From assembly GCA_934130105.1 (NCBI GenBank), contig CAKOXL010000003.1, positions 4,473 to 68,472 of the forward strand: a stretch of DNA of 64,000 bases. Direction: 5' to 3'. Both the position numbers and the translations under genes were made by a program. The notes under the pieces are model-generated. The model did not search any database, was not told where the DNA came from, and worked only from the letters and a program-made list of their open reading frames with translations. This DNA comes from an uncultured Bacilli bacterium. Its GTDB lineage: Bacteria > Bacillota_I > Bacilli_A > RF39 > UBA660. The stretch's first letter is position 1; the number at the start of each line of letters is the position of its first letter. Below are positions 33,763 to 43,882 of the stretch, piece after piece.

Positions 33763-35358
33763 CTATTCATTATAACTATCCGGTAAATCATTTTCAAATA
33801 AAACATACATGTCTTCTTTTTTCTTTAACGTTTGTAATAGATTATATGCATCATAAACACTGTTTACAATAAATAATTTATCTTTATTATAACCACTTTC
33901 ATTAATTCCTTCAAATATTGGTCGTGTTTTCTTTTCACCAACTAAAATAATATAATCACTAACAGCTGCAATTTGGGTTCCAAAAATATGATTAAGTTCA
34001 TCTTCTTTTTCTCCAAGCTCTGTCATACCAGGCGTAACTACCACTTTAACACCAGGCATCATATTTAAAACATCAAGTGCAGATTTTGCACCAACTGGAT
34101 TTGAATTATAAGCATCATCTATCATGTACATATATCCAAGATCTCTTAATTCAAGTCTATGTTCAATCGTTCTAACCTTTCTAACTCCCTGCTGTAATTC
34201 CTTAATACTGATTCCAAATTCACGTCCTAAAGCTATACCAGCTAATATATTGTAAATGTTGTGATTACCTAATAATTTAGTTTCAAACAAATATTCATTA
34301 CTATCACCTTTAAATGAAACACTAAATTTACTACCCTTATTATCACATTTAATATTATACGCTCTAACATCAGCATTTTTATCTTCGATACCAATCCATA
34401 TTTTTTTACATTTACTCTTTATATTATAAGAAACTTGTTTAGGATCATCAATATTTAAAACAGCTACACCATCATCAGGTAAACTTTCAATAAGTTCAAA
34501 TTTAGTTTTAACTATATTTTCAGTACTACCAAAAGTTTCTAAATGGGCAAGTCCAATTCTAGTTAAAATTCCATACTTAGGATGTACCATATCACATAAG
34601 GCTTTGATTTCACCTTTTTTATAAGCACCCATTTCTGCGATAAAAACATCATCGAATTTATCTAAATAGTTATTGATTGTAATCATAAGACCATATTCAG
34701 TATTTAAATTTTTAGGTGTAGGTCTAGAAATATATTTAACATTCAAAATATCATTTAATATATTTTTACTACTTGTCTTACCATAACTACCTGTAATACC
34801 AACAACCTTTAAATTATTCATGCTTTTTAATTTATTTTTTGCCTTTACTTCATAATATTTATAAACCAATTTTTCAATCGGAGTATTACATACCTTTGCA
34901 ATTAATATAACTATATAACTAAAATAAGTAATAACTGATTCCACTAAAATAAACAGCTTACCATTTTGACTATCTAGTAAATAAATAATAGCTGGTAAAG
35001 TAAATAAAATAACGATAGTAAATATCAATCTTTTTATACGCTTAGTTATTACTAATGGTTTTTTTACTCTTTCACATTTACGATTATTTACAATGCGAAC
35101 TGTTTCTAAAGCATAAAATACCAATGCAATTACAAGTAAGACATTATATAAACTATTATCCAATACATATGCTATTATAATTATCAATGTAGCCAATAAA
35201 TCAAGTGTCAAAAAAATACTCTTAAAATTTTTGATAATCCATTTAACATAACGATTATTTTCATTATATAAATTTTGTTGTAACATATGTAAAGCTTTTT
35301 TATTCTTAAAAATATTAAATATTAATATAAGTAAAAAACTAATGGTGTATATATTCAT
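33763..35358 (-). CDS. murF: MurF-type Mur ligase with N-terminal membrane domain
   Basis: 531 residues. Adds D-Ala-D-Ala to the UDP-MurNAc-tripeptide. Residues ~1-156 hold about five hydrophobic helices (3-16, 50-66, 70-88, 110-128, 133-156) in place of the normal MurF substrate-binding N-domain. From ~185 the ATPase and C-terminal domains are clear: GITGSYGKTSSK, VFIAEMGAYKKGE, LLGNHNIYNILAG, EHRLELR, IDDAYNSNPVGAKSAL. Gene order hydrolase-murF-ddl supports the assignment. Membrane fusion would place the ligase next to lipid-linked steps; that is inference. Confidence 0.88.
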   Translation of the reverse strand: MNIYTISFLLILIFNIFKNKKALHMLQQNLYNENNRYVKWIIKNFKSIFLTLDLLATLIIIIAYVLDNSLYNVLLVIALVFYALETVRIVNNRKCERVKKPLVITKRIKRLIFTIVILFTLPAIIYLLDSQNGKLFILVESVITYFSYIVILIAKVCNTPIEKLVYKYYEVKAKNKLKSMNNLKVVGITGSYGKTSSKNILNDILNVKYISRPTPKNLNTEYGLMITINNYLDKFDDVFIAEMGAYKKGEIKALCDMVHPKYGILTRIGLAHLETFGSTENIVKTKFELIESLPDDGVAVLNIDDPKQVSYNIKSKCKKIWIGIEDKNADVRAYNIKCDNKGSKFSVSFKGDSNEYLFETKLLGNHNIYNILAGIALGREFGISIKELQQGVRKVRTIEHRLELRDLGYMYMIDDAYNSNPVGAKSALDVLNMMPGVKVVVTPGMTELGEKEDELNHIFGTQIAAVSDYIILVGEKKTRPIFEGINESGYNKDKLFIVNSVYDAYNLLQTLKKKEDMYVLFENDLPDSYNE

Positions 35359-35367
35359 AAATACCTC

Positions 35368-36090
35368 CTACAAAAAATTATATAGTATATTAATAACTTG
35401 TGGTAAAGCTTCTAAATAAGCATAGTGAGTGCAACCAGGTAGTTCAACAAGGCCACCATCAATTAAAAGACTCTCAAGTTTTCTTGCATCACTTATTGGT
35501 GCTTCAGTATCCAGTGTACCCCATATTAACAAAGTAGGACATTTTATTTTTTTTGCATATTCACTTAAATCTTCATTAATTACATTTACCAACGTTTCCC
35601 TCATAATAGGTGATGCTTTTCGATAATCGTAAGAACCAACATATTTTTTGGCATATTCACCGACTTTATTTAAACCAGGAATCTTTTTAGCCGTTTTAAA
35701 GATACATTCCTTGATTGATCTCTTCTTATTTCTAACACAGGGACTGCCAAATAAAACTAACTTTTCAACACTATTTCTTGATGCATAAACTATGGCAACA
35801 CGACCACCAAACGAATGGCCCATCACAATAGGTCTATTAATATTAAGTTGACTTAATAATTCTTCTAATATTTCTACATAATCATATATTGTTAAACTAG
35901 TCTTTGGTTCATCACTTTCACCAAAACCAGGAAAATCAAGAATTGTTATATGATAATTTAATAATTTATCACCAAGTGGCATCATCATCTCAATGTTTTG
36001 ACCCCAACCATGTAAAAGAACAATATCTCTACCATCTTCCTTACCATATTGTATGTAATTAACTTCTATATTTCTAATGATTTTTTTCAT
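35368..36090 (-). CDS. Alpha/beta hydrolase
   Basis: 240 residues. Oxyanion and nucleophile motifs LHGWGQN and GHSFGG (Ser), acid in WGTLDTEAP, and His in GCTHYAYLE make a complete triad. Substrate unknown; the lid segment is short. Located between murI and murF in the envelope operon, ten bases from murF, so an ester or lipid substrate of the envelope is possible. Confidence 0.88.
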   Translation of the reverse strand: MKKIIRNIEVNYIQYGKEDGRDIVLLHGWGQNIEMMMPLGDKLLNYHITILDFPGFGESDEPKTSLTIYDYVEILEELLSQLNINRPIVMGHSFGGRVAIVYASRNSVEKLVLFGSPCVRNKKRSIKECIFKTAKKIPGLNKVGEYAKKYVGSYDYRKASPIMRETLVNVINEDLSEYAKKIKCPTLLIWGTLDTEAPISDARKLESLLIDGGLVELPGCTHYAYLEALPQVINILYNFL

Positions 36091-36171
36091 TGTACCACCA
36101 AAAAAAGTATATCACCAAATAAAGCATCATACAATTAAAATAAACGTTTTCATGTCAAATATAGTAAAAAT

Positions 36172-36912
36172 TTATTTTAACAATTTATAAAACCTTTCCT
36201 CATTTAACTTACTATTTTGTGAATCGTAAAATTCTACGTTACCATTACTAGAAGAAGATAAAAGTTTTTTTTCGTTAAGTAAATTCATTAACCTCTTAGC
36301 AACACCATAACCACCATCAAAAAATACAACATTTCCTAATATATTAGTAATTTCCTTTTTTATAAGTGGATAATGTGTACATCCAAGTACAACTACGTCT
36401 ATATCATGATAATCTTTTAAAAGTAAATCTAAATATTCACCTATATTCTTACTATTTCCTTGTTCAATAAGATAAGCTAACTTAGGACAGGCAAGAAGTG
36501 TTGTATTATCATTATTATAACGATTATAAAGAGCTAAAAATTTATCACTGTTAATCGTTGCAGGTGTTGCCATAACCAATATTTTTTTATTTTTTTGATA
36601 ATCATAAGCCATTTTATAAGCTGGCTCTATTCCAATAATAATTAAATTACTATATTTTTTTCTAACATCTTCTATTACTAATGCAGTAGCAGTATTACAT
36701 GCAAAAACAACAGCCTTACAATTTCTAGAAACAAAATATTTTATAATTTCTAAAACGTACGACAACACTTCTTCCTTAGACTTTTCACCATATGGATTAT
36801 GTAAAGAATCACTATAATAAATATAATTTTCATTAGGTAAAATTTTTAATATTTCCTTTAAAACGGTAACTCCACCAATTCCAGAATCAAAAATACCAAT
36901 TGGATAATTCAT
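36172..36912 (-). CDS. murI: Glutamate racemase
   Basis: 246 residues from the ATG after GGGGTGAT; the 12-codon longer frame lacks support. Supplies D-glutamate for peptidoglycan. Both catalytic Cys are present: FACNTATAL and LGCTHYPL, with the N-terminal IGIFDSGIGG. First gene of the murI-hydrolase-murF-ddl-tam41 cluster. Confidence 0.95.
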   Translation of the reverse strand: MNYPIGIFDSGIGGVTVLKEILKILPNENYIYYSDSLHNPYGEKSKEEVLSYVLEIIKYFVSRNCKAVVFACNTATALVIEDVRKKYSNLIIIGIEPAYKMAYDYQKNKKILVMATPATINSDKFLALYNRYNNDNTTLLACPKLAYLIEQGNSKNIGEYLDLLLKDYHDIDVVVLGCTHYPLIKKEITNILGNVVFFDGGYGVAKRLMNLLNEKKLLSSSSNGNVEFYDSQNSKLNEERFYKLLK

Positions 36913-36945
36913 ACCATCACCCCTATTCATATACAATAATTTATG

Positions 36946-36980
36946 CAAATAAAACTAAAGCTTTCACTTTAGTTTTTACA
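36946..36980. terminator. Hairpin terminator upstream of murI
   Basis: AAACTAAAG/CTTTAGTTT, 9-bp stem with 6-nt loop and A/T flanks; likely ends transcription of the gene at 37146-37877. Confidence 0.6.
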
Positions 36981-37145
36981 AAATTATTTATAATTTTTCT
37001 AACTTTCATACCTTTTCTTACTTAAATACATTGAATAAGAAATTGCGTGATTTTATAATCAACATTACTTTTTAAGTTTGTTCTAAAACCATTTTAATTT
37101 GTAAAGCTACTAACATCATGATCAATGGAATTTGCTTAATTAAAA

Positions 37146-37877
37146 TTAGGCATTAACTAATTGAAAAATGATAATCAAAATAGAAACTATTGAAAGTACA
37201 ATTGTTGCTTGCGCTTTTCCTCTTTTACGAGTTTTTAAACCTTGTGAAGCAAAATAGAAATTTAAAATATATATAATTATTCCATAAGTCACTCCAACAA
37301 AAGAACATATCAACCCAAATAATGATAACCAAAAACCAACTTCACACATTTTTTCTTGTTTCTTTGTAGTCTCATTTTGAAATGTTTGTGTGAACTGATT
37401 TACATTTTGAACTGGTTGTGCTTGCTGAGTGAATTGTTGATTTACTGGTTGTTGATAATTATTTTGAACTGGCTGTTGATAATTATTTTGATTTAATGGC
37501 TGACCTGTGGTGGGGTCAAAATTCATTTGATTATTGTTCATATTTACTCCTCCATTATTTAATTTATCAATTTCTTGAAACAGTGTATTTAAAGAATTTC
37601 TATAATTCATAGCCGTCATATTAAGACTATTTTGTTCTATTGGAGCTTCGCCAAACACTCCTTTAAACCATGCATAAATGGTAAGTACTTGTCCTGATAT
37701 TGAATAATTAAAATATCTATATCCTTGTACCATTGCATCACCTGCTCTATAAAATTGTTCTCCATCTTTTTGCTGTAATTCATATTGATTACCTTGAATA
37801 TAGCTTTGAATTAAACTATTTACTAAATTTGGATCACAACTTAATTGAAAAGTATATGTACTTCTTCCTTTTTTCAT
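37146..37877 (-). CDS. Membrane protein with Gln/Asn-rich linker (DUF4190-like C-terminus)
   Basis: 243 residues; AGGAGG before the ATG. An N-terminal soluble domain (~1-105; STYTFQLSCDPNLVNSLIQ, FFNYSISGQVLTIYAWFKG-like) is joined by a Q/N-rich linker with repeated QNNYQQPV to two C-terminal membrane helices (~183-206, 220-240) of the DUF4190 type. The N-domain resembles small sensor-like domains found in gut Firmicutes next to such helices. Function unknown. Confidence 0.75.
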   Translation of the reverse strand: MKKGRSTYTFQLSCDPNLVNSLIQSYIQGNQYELQQKDGEQFYRAGDAMVQGYRYFNYSISGQVLTIYAWFKGVFGEAPIEQNSLNMTAMNYRNSLNTLFQEIDKLNNGGVNMNNNQMNFDPTTGQPLNQNNYQQPVQNNYQQPVNQQFTQQAQPVQNVNQFTQTFQNETTKKQEKMCEVGFWLSLFGLICSFVGVTYGIIIYILNFYFASQGLKTRKRGKAQATIVLSIVSILIIIFQLVNA

Positions 37878-38328
37878 CTCGCACCTCCTAATAGATATAA
37901 AAAGTCTTACTAATATACCCTATGATATCATTATAACACATCTTGCTCAAATATACCGAAGAAAATTAAATATAACGAATGTAGAGTTACAATTAATATA
38001 AGACCCTTTATATACAGAAATAGCGATCGGTCTTATCAATCAAACATTTTAATAAGAAATAACGTATCATTTTGACTAATATATCACATTATCCTATAGT
38101 TTAAATATCAAATATAAATGAAATCTTACTTAAAACTATCTATAACATTCCAACACAATCATTAAACTTGCCTTCTCCCTTAGAAATGAGACAAAAAATT
38201 ATAGAAAAAAACAATATTCAATAATTACATAATAACTATATCATATTGCATTTACTTTTTTATAAATTTTGTTTCACATCATTTACAATTATACATTATA
38301 TTTACTTTACGTAAATAAAGTGGTTGAA
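37878..38328. other. 450-base intergenic stretch
   Basis: No convincing gene. An inverted repeat ATAAGACC/GGTCTTAT spans about 37997-38044 with a 23-base centre (contains AGCGATC); no T run follows on either strand. Confidence 0.5.
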
Positions 38329-38967
38329 TTAACTTAAAAAATCATCTACACTCTTTTTAATTTTGTCTAATTCATAGCCAAAAGCAAGACAAGTATTCCA
38401 TCCACATTTCTTTGCAGCCAAAATATTTTGATAATCATCATCTATAAATAAAATATCTTCTGGCTTTACTTTTAAATCGTCTAAAACATATTTATATATT
38501 TTTTCATCTGGTTTTCTCATACCAATTTCAAACGATAAATAAACATAATCAAATTTACTTAAATCATACTGATCATTTATCCTTTTCTTATCAAAATACA
38601 TCAAATTAGACAAAATAGCAATTTTGCATCTACTTTTTAAAGAATGTGCATAATCAACAACATCTTTATAATATTTAACTGCTTTAAATTCTTCCTCATA
38701 TAAATTGATAAAATCTTCATAGGCAATATTAATTCCTAAACTTTTTTGTAAAAAATCAACATACCTTTTTACTTCTTTTAAATCAGATACAGTGCCAATA
38801 TTAACTCCATCAGGTGTTTTATTTACCCATTTACTTAGGATTTCTTCATCAGACAAACTACTGTCAATTCTTTTAATCATTCTAATTTTAGCATCATTTA
38901 AATCTTTCATGTCACATTCATGACTTTCTACGATTCCGCCCCAATCAAATATTACAACTTTATTCAT
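38329..38967 (-). CDS. HAD-superfamily hydrolase
   Basis: 212 residues from the ATG after GGAGG. HAD motifs: VIFDWGGIV (motif I, the second Asp replaced by Gly as in several subfamily IA members), ILSNLMY (motif II), RKPDEKIY (Lys of motif III) and FIDDDYQNI (motif IV). A phosphatase-like enzyme; substrate unknown. Single gene. Confidence 0.88.
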   Translation of the reverse strand: MNKVVIFDWGGIVESHECDMKDLNDAKIRMIKRIDSSLSDEEILSKWVNKTPDGVNIGTVSDLKEVKRYVDFLQKSLGINIAYEDFINLYEEEFKAVKYYKDVVDYAHSLKSRCKIAILSNLMYFDKKRINDQYDLSKFDYVYLSFEIGMRKPDEKIYKYVLDDLKVKPEDILFIDDDYQNILAAKKCGWNTCLAFGYELDKIKKSVDDFLS

Positions 38968-39040
38968 CAATAATTCCTCCACCCTTAATTACTTTTTAAA
39001 CTAATACTATAATAACACAAAGATATTAAAGAAATACAAT

Positions 39041-42000
39041 TTAGAATAAAGTCATCTGACTAGATTCTGGTAAATCTTTTAAAATACCCATAATACGCAT
39101 TTTATCAATTAACGTCTGCGATATCTTAGCACGTTTTTGTAAATCTTCAACACTTAAAAATTCTTTATTTTGTCTTTCAGCTACAATGTTTTGAGCAACA
39201 GTATCACCAAGTCCATCAATTGAATTAAATGGTGGATATATTTCTGTATCACTTGCTGCCTTCCAAACAGTAGCCTCACTTTTATATAAATCTACATTCA
39301 AGAATTTAATACCACGAGCACTAGCTTCTAACGCAATCTTTAAACTTTCAAGTTGGCCATTTTCCTTATTAGTTGCTTCATAACCTTTTTCTTTGATATC
39401 CATAATACGATTTTTAATTGGAGTATAACCACCTATCATAGCTTCGATATCAACATCTGTTGCTTTAGAAGAATACCATGAAGCATAAAAATATACTGGC
39501 ATATGAACCTTATACCATGCAATTCTAAAAGCACTAATAACATAAGCTGCGGCATGCGCTTTTGGGAACATATATTTAATCTTACGACAAGATTCAATGA
39601 ACCACTCTGGAATATCTGCTTCTCTCATTGTTTCTACATGACTTTTCCAAGTTTCTGGATCTTTACTAGCTTTTCCTTTACGAACAAACTCCATAATTTT
39701 GAAAGCTTTAATAGGTTTTACGCCATGATACATTAAATAAACCATAATATCATCACGACAGCCAATTGTTTCTTTAAATGGTACTTGAATATTACCATTC
39801 TCATCTGGAGTACATAAATCTTTAGCATTACCAAGCCATACATCAGTACCATGTGACAAACCTGATATTTTAATAAGTTCGGCAAAGGTTGTTGGCTTAG
39901 TATCTTCAACTAACTGAATCGTAAATGGTGTACCAAATTCAGGGATACCTAAAGTACCCGTATTACACATAATTTCTTCTTTTGTAACTCCAAGAGCTTT
40001 AGTTGATGTAAAAATACTCATAGTTTCCTTATCATCAAGTGGAACCTTCATAATATCAGTACCAGACTGTAGTTGAATCAAACGAAGTTGTGTAGGATCA
40101 GAATGACCTAAAATATCTAGTTTTAACACACACTCTTCAATAGAGTGATAATCAAAATGGGTTGTTCTCCAAGCTGATGTTGGATCTTCTGCTGGAAATT
40201 GGAATGGCGTAAAGTCAAAACAATCTTTATAATCCGGAATAACGACAATACCACCAGGATGTTGGCCGGTTGTTCTTTTAACACCTGTACAGCCAATAGC
40301 TAAACGCTCAACTTCAGCAGTACGCATATTCATAATACCCTTATCCTCTAAATAACCCTTTACAAAACCAAAAGCTGTTTTATCAGCAACAGTACCAATA
40401 GTACCAGCACGATAAACATTATCTTTACCAAATAGTACCTTTGTATAAGCATGGGTAGAAGCTTGATTTAAATCGGAAAAGTTTAAGTCAATATCAGGTA
40501 CTTTATCTGCATTGAATCCTAAGAAAGTAGCGAATGGCATATCTTGTCCATCTTTTAAAAGTGGAATATGACAATTAGGACACTCTTTATCTGGTAAATC
40601 AAAACCTGAAGAATAAGTAGCACCAAGTGAATTACCATCTTCATCTTCAAAAATACTAAGTTTACACTTACTACAACGGTAGTGAGCTGATAACGGATTA
40701 ACTTCTGTAATTCCCATCATGGTAGCTACGAAACTAGATCCAACGGAACCACGGGAACCAACTAGATACCCTTCATCATTAGAGTGCTTAACAAGTCTTT
40801 GGGCAATTAAGTAAATAGGGTCAAATCCAGCACCAATAACGCCACCTAAAGAAGCCTTTAGTTTTTTCTCTAAGCTATCATCATCTAACTCTTCTTCACT
40901 TGTTTCTTTTAAATACTTTCTAACCTGATTAAAAACACTATCCCTACCATTTACGATTACCTCATGAAGCCTTTTAAAAGATTCTACTTTTAATTCTTCA
41001 CCTTCTAAATCTTTTAAATCATATTTAATAGAAGTTAAAACAATATCACCATAAAGCTCAGTTCCTAATCTTTCTTCAATTGAATAAGGTAAAGGATCTC
41101 CATACCAATCATTAGCCTTAGTATAAACTAAGTCTGTAACTACTCTAGGACAATCCAAATAACTCTTTTCATCATCACTTTTAACACGTGGTGAAAATGG
41201 CGTTCCACCAGTATCAGGAATAACCTCTATTTCATCTACCATATCTAAAACCTTATTGGTGTTTTCTACAACTATTTTGTAAGCTAAATCTTTATCAAGG
41301 AAAGAAAAGTCATTTAACATTTCTTCTGTTGTTCTAAAATGCTGTGATGGAATAGAAGTAATATCCTTTTTCGCTAAAGGGTGTCTTCCACCACCTGGCA
41401 CTTTTTGATTTACGATAATTTCACGATAAATCTTATCTCCTCTTTCAAAATGATGAACATCACCTGTTGCAACAATAATTTTACCAGCATCCATTGTGGC
41501 ATTAATAATTTTTATTAAATGATTTTTTAATTCCTTATCGTCTTTAAAATCACCCATTTGTAGTAAATGATCATATACTTCAGGAGGTTGTACTTCTACA
41601 TAATCATAAAAGTTAATAACATTGGTTAATTCTTCCCCCTCTTTACTTCTAGCTTCTGTAAATACTTCTGATTCATAACAACCACTACCAATTAAAAGTC
41701 CTTCTCTTAATTCGTTCAATTTACTTCTTAAAATACGTGGCGTTTTATATAAATAAGTAGTATTAGCAAGTGAAATAATCTTAAATAAATTTTTAAGTCC
41801 TACTTGGTTTAAGGCAATTGCATTAAAGTGGAAAGTTCGACCAAATTTATAAATTTCATCTTTAGAAACTAGTTTCTCTAAATCACTAATTTTTTCAAAC
41901 TTTTGCATCTCTAGTTTCTTTAACATTTTACTAAATACATAGGCAGTTCCCTCAGCATCATAATCTGCTCTATGGTGGGCATCCTCTTCCCAAGGTACAT

Positions 42001-43828
42001 CATATCTTTTAACAAGAGCTGATAAAGAATGTCTACTAAACCCTTGATCTAGGGTACGAGAAAGTTCTAAGGTATCAATAACTGTATTTTGAAACTCTCC
42101 TAAATTATACTTTTTCATAGCCATCTCAATAAATGAAATATCAAACTTTGCATTATGAGCAACCATTGGTAAATTACCAGTCCACTCTAAGAACATTTTT
42201 GTAACTTCTTCTTCTGATTTTTTTCCTCTTACCATATCATCTGTAATACAAGTAAGTTCAGTAATTTTATCTGGAATGTGTCTTTTTGGATCTATCAATT
42301 CATCAAAACGATCAATAATTTCGCCATCTTTAATCTTAACGGCACCAATTTCAATCATCTGGTCAGCGCCACCTGCATTAAAACCGGTTGTTTCTGTATC
42401 GAAAACTACATAAGTATTATGAAGTAAATCATCATCAGTTGGTCTTACTACAATATTAACGACATCATCTACTAGTGTTAATTCAGTACCATAAAGTCCT
42501 TTAAAAATAGGAGGATTTTTTAACTCTTCTTTTTTCTGTTCTAATTCGTTCGAAAGTTCTAATTTAACATTTTCATCTGTTTCTTCACTAATTTTTGTCT
42601 CTAACTCTTCTATCTTTTCCTTTATCTTTTTACGAACACCTTTATTATGACCTTTAATAATACCAAAGGAAATAGGAAATGCTTGACAGCCATTATGATC
42701 TGTAATTGCAACTCCTCTATATCCCATTTGAATGGTGCGTTCTACTAATTCACAAGTATGTTTTCCCAAATCAAGTTTGGTAACGCCATCCATTTGACTC
42801 ATCATAGTATGGGCATGAAGTTCAACTCTTTTAACTGGTGCATTATCTTCTATCTTGTTTGTCTCTTTATTTACAATATTAATATCTCTAGCATTTAATA
42901 CTAATTCTTTAGAAAATTGATCATTTTTAGTATATCCGCGTATAATAAACCATTTTCCATCTTTTAAAGTTTTTTTCTTAGTATTAAAATCCTCTTCACC
43001 ACGGCAAAAAACTTTACAGTAAATACTATCAGAATAATCTGTAATTTTTAAAGTAATAATTTTAAAATCCGTTTTACTAGATTCAAAATAATCTACTCCA
43101 AAAACATAACCCTCAACAGTAATAGGATCCATCTCACCTACTATATTCTTAATTTGGGTAGGAGTATCATTAATTGTTCTACCAACAATAGCATTTGGAT
43201 TATCATCTTTCTTTTCTTTATGAAAATTGTTATTATAATTACCATTATTACTACGATAATTACTTTTTTCTGTATCAGTTGAAGTATTAGTATCAATGGT
43301 AATATCCTTTTTTATATCATTTAAATCAGAAAGAATCGCATTTTTTATAGAATTATCTTTTTCTGGATTTAAAAATATATCAAGTGGTGTATCAAATCCT
43401 GCTAAAAATAAAATATAATTTAACTTAGGTAATATTTGCTGTAACTGTTTTTCTTCTTCATTATTACTTACTTCTATTTTAAAGTCATCAATTATTAAAT
43501 TATCATTAAAAATACTAGAAAAAAGTAAAATATCTCTACATTTTTCTAAAGCATATAAATAATAATCATTCAACTTACTTAAATCTTTATTACTAGCTAC
43601 TACTTGAATATAAACACTCTTTACATTACGAAAAGCATTATCAGATAACTCAACTAAAGTCTTATAGTCATCAACATCAAGCGTACTTTCACTGTTAAGT
43701 ACAAACGTCCAACTTCCATTTTTTTCGTTAACTTTAACTTTCTCAAGTGTAATTCCACTTAATTTATTTCTAGTATTACTATCTAAATTAATCTGATCAA
43801 ATAAGATATTTATTTTATTTTCTTTCAT
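39041..43828 (-). CDS. polC: DNA polymerase III PolC-type alpha subunit
   Basis: 1595 residues from the ATG; the frame opens ten codons earlier with GTG. Main replicase of low-GC Gram-positives. Order: N-terminal region, OB fold (~225-320), PHP domain (VELHAHTMMSQMDG, ITDHNG) split by a DEDDh proofreading exonuclease (YVVFDTETTGFNAGG at ~472), then the polymerase domain with GSRGSVGSS, PDIDLNFS and the zinc-binding CSKCKLSI/CPNCHIP. A Lys/Glu-rich ~35-residue helical insert lies in the PHP domain before the exonuclease. Closed by SSQMTLF, resembling a beta-clamp-binding tail (QMTLF). Confidence 0.97.
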   Translation of the reverse strand: MKENKINILFDQINLDSNTRNKLSGITLEKVKVNEKNGSWTFVLNSESTLDVDDYKTLVELSDNAFRNVKSVYIQVVASNKDLSKLNDYYLYALEKCRDILLFSSIFNDNLIIDDFKIEVSNNEEEKQLQQILPKLNYILFLAGFDTPLDIFLNPEKDNSIKNAILSDLNDIKKDITIDTNTSTDTEKSNYRSNNGNYNNNFHKEKKDDNPNAIVGRTINDTPTQIKNIVGEMDPITVEGYVFGVDYFESSKTDFKIITLKITDYSDSIYCKVFCRGEEDFNTKKKTLKDGKWFIIRGYTKNDQFSKELVLNARDINIVNKETNKIEDNAPVKRVELHAHTMMSQMDGVTKLDLGKHTCELVERTIQMGYRGVAITDHNGCQAFPISFGIIKGHNKGVRKKIKEKIEELETKISEETDENVKLELSNELEQKKEELKNPPIFKGLYGTELTLVDDVVNIVVRPTDDDLLHNTYVVFDTETTGFNAGGADQMIEIGAVKIKDGEIIDRFDELIDPKRHIPDKITELTCITDDMVRGKKSEEEVTKMFLEWTGNLPMVAHNAKFDISFIEMAMKKYNLGEFQNTVIDTLELSRTLDQGFSRHSLSALVKRYDVPWEEDAHHRADYDAEGTAYVFSKMLKKLEMQKFEKISDLEKLVSKDEIYKFGRTFHFNAIALNQVGLKNLFKIISLANTTYLYKTPRILRSKLNELREGLLIGSGCYESEVFTEARSKEGEELTNVINFYDYVEVQPPEVYDHLLQMGDFKDDKELKNHLIKIINATMDAGKIIVATGDVHHFERGDKIYREIIVNQKVPGGGRHPLAKKDITSIPSQHFRTTEEMLNDFSFLDKDLAYKIVVENTNKVLDMVDEIEVIPDTGGTPFSPRVKSDDEKSYLDCPRVVTDLVYTKANDWYGDPLPYSIEERLGTELYGDIVLTSIKYDLKDLEGEELKVESFKRLHEVIVNGRDSVFNQVRKYLKETSEEELDDDSLEKKLKASLGGVIGAGFDPIYLIAQRLVKHSNDEGYLVGSRGSVGSSFVATMMGITEVNPLSAHYRCSKCKLSIFEDEDGNSLGATYSSGFDLPDKECPNCHIPLLKDGQDMPFATFLGFNADKVPDIDLNFSDLNQASTHAYTKVLFGKDNVYRAGTIGTVADKTAFGFVKGYLEDKGIMNMRTAEVERLAIGCTGVKRTTGQHPGGIVVIPDYKDCFDFTPFQFPAEDPTSAWRTTHFDYHSIEECVLKLDILGHSDPTQLRLIQLQSGTDIMKVPLDDKETMSIFTSTKALGVTKEEIMCNTGTLGIPEFGTPFTIQLVEDTKPTTFAELIKISGLSHGTDVWLGNAKDLCTPDENGNIQVPFKETIGCRDDIMVYLMYHGVKPIKAFKIMEFVRKGKASKDPETWKSHVETMREADIPEWFIESCRKIKYMFPKAHAAAYVISAFRIAWYKVHMPVYFYASWYSSKATDVDIEAMIGGYTPIKNRIMDIKEKGYEATNKENGQLESLKIALEASARGIKFLNVDLYKSEATVWKAASDTEIYPPFNSIDGLGDTVAQNIVAERQNKEFLSVEDLQKRAKISQTLIDKMRIMGILKDLPESSQMTLF

Positions 43829-43882
43829 TTGTACACTACCCCCAGCAAGTAAATACACCTTTTAAATCTAGCAACTATAATA

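Noticed and set aside
37997..38044. Inverted repeat ATAAGACC/GGTCTTAT as a terminator
   Set aside because: The loop is long (23 bases) and neither strand has a T run after it.
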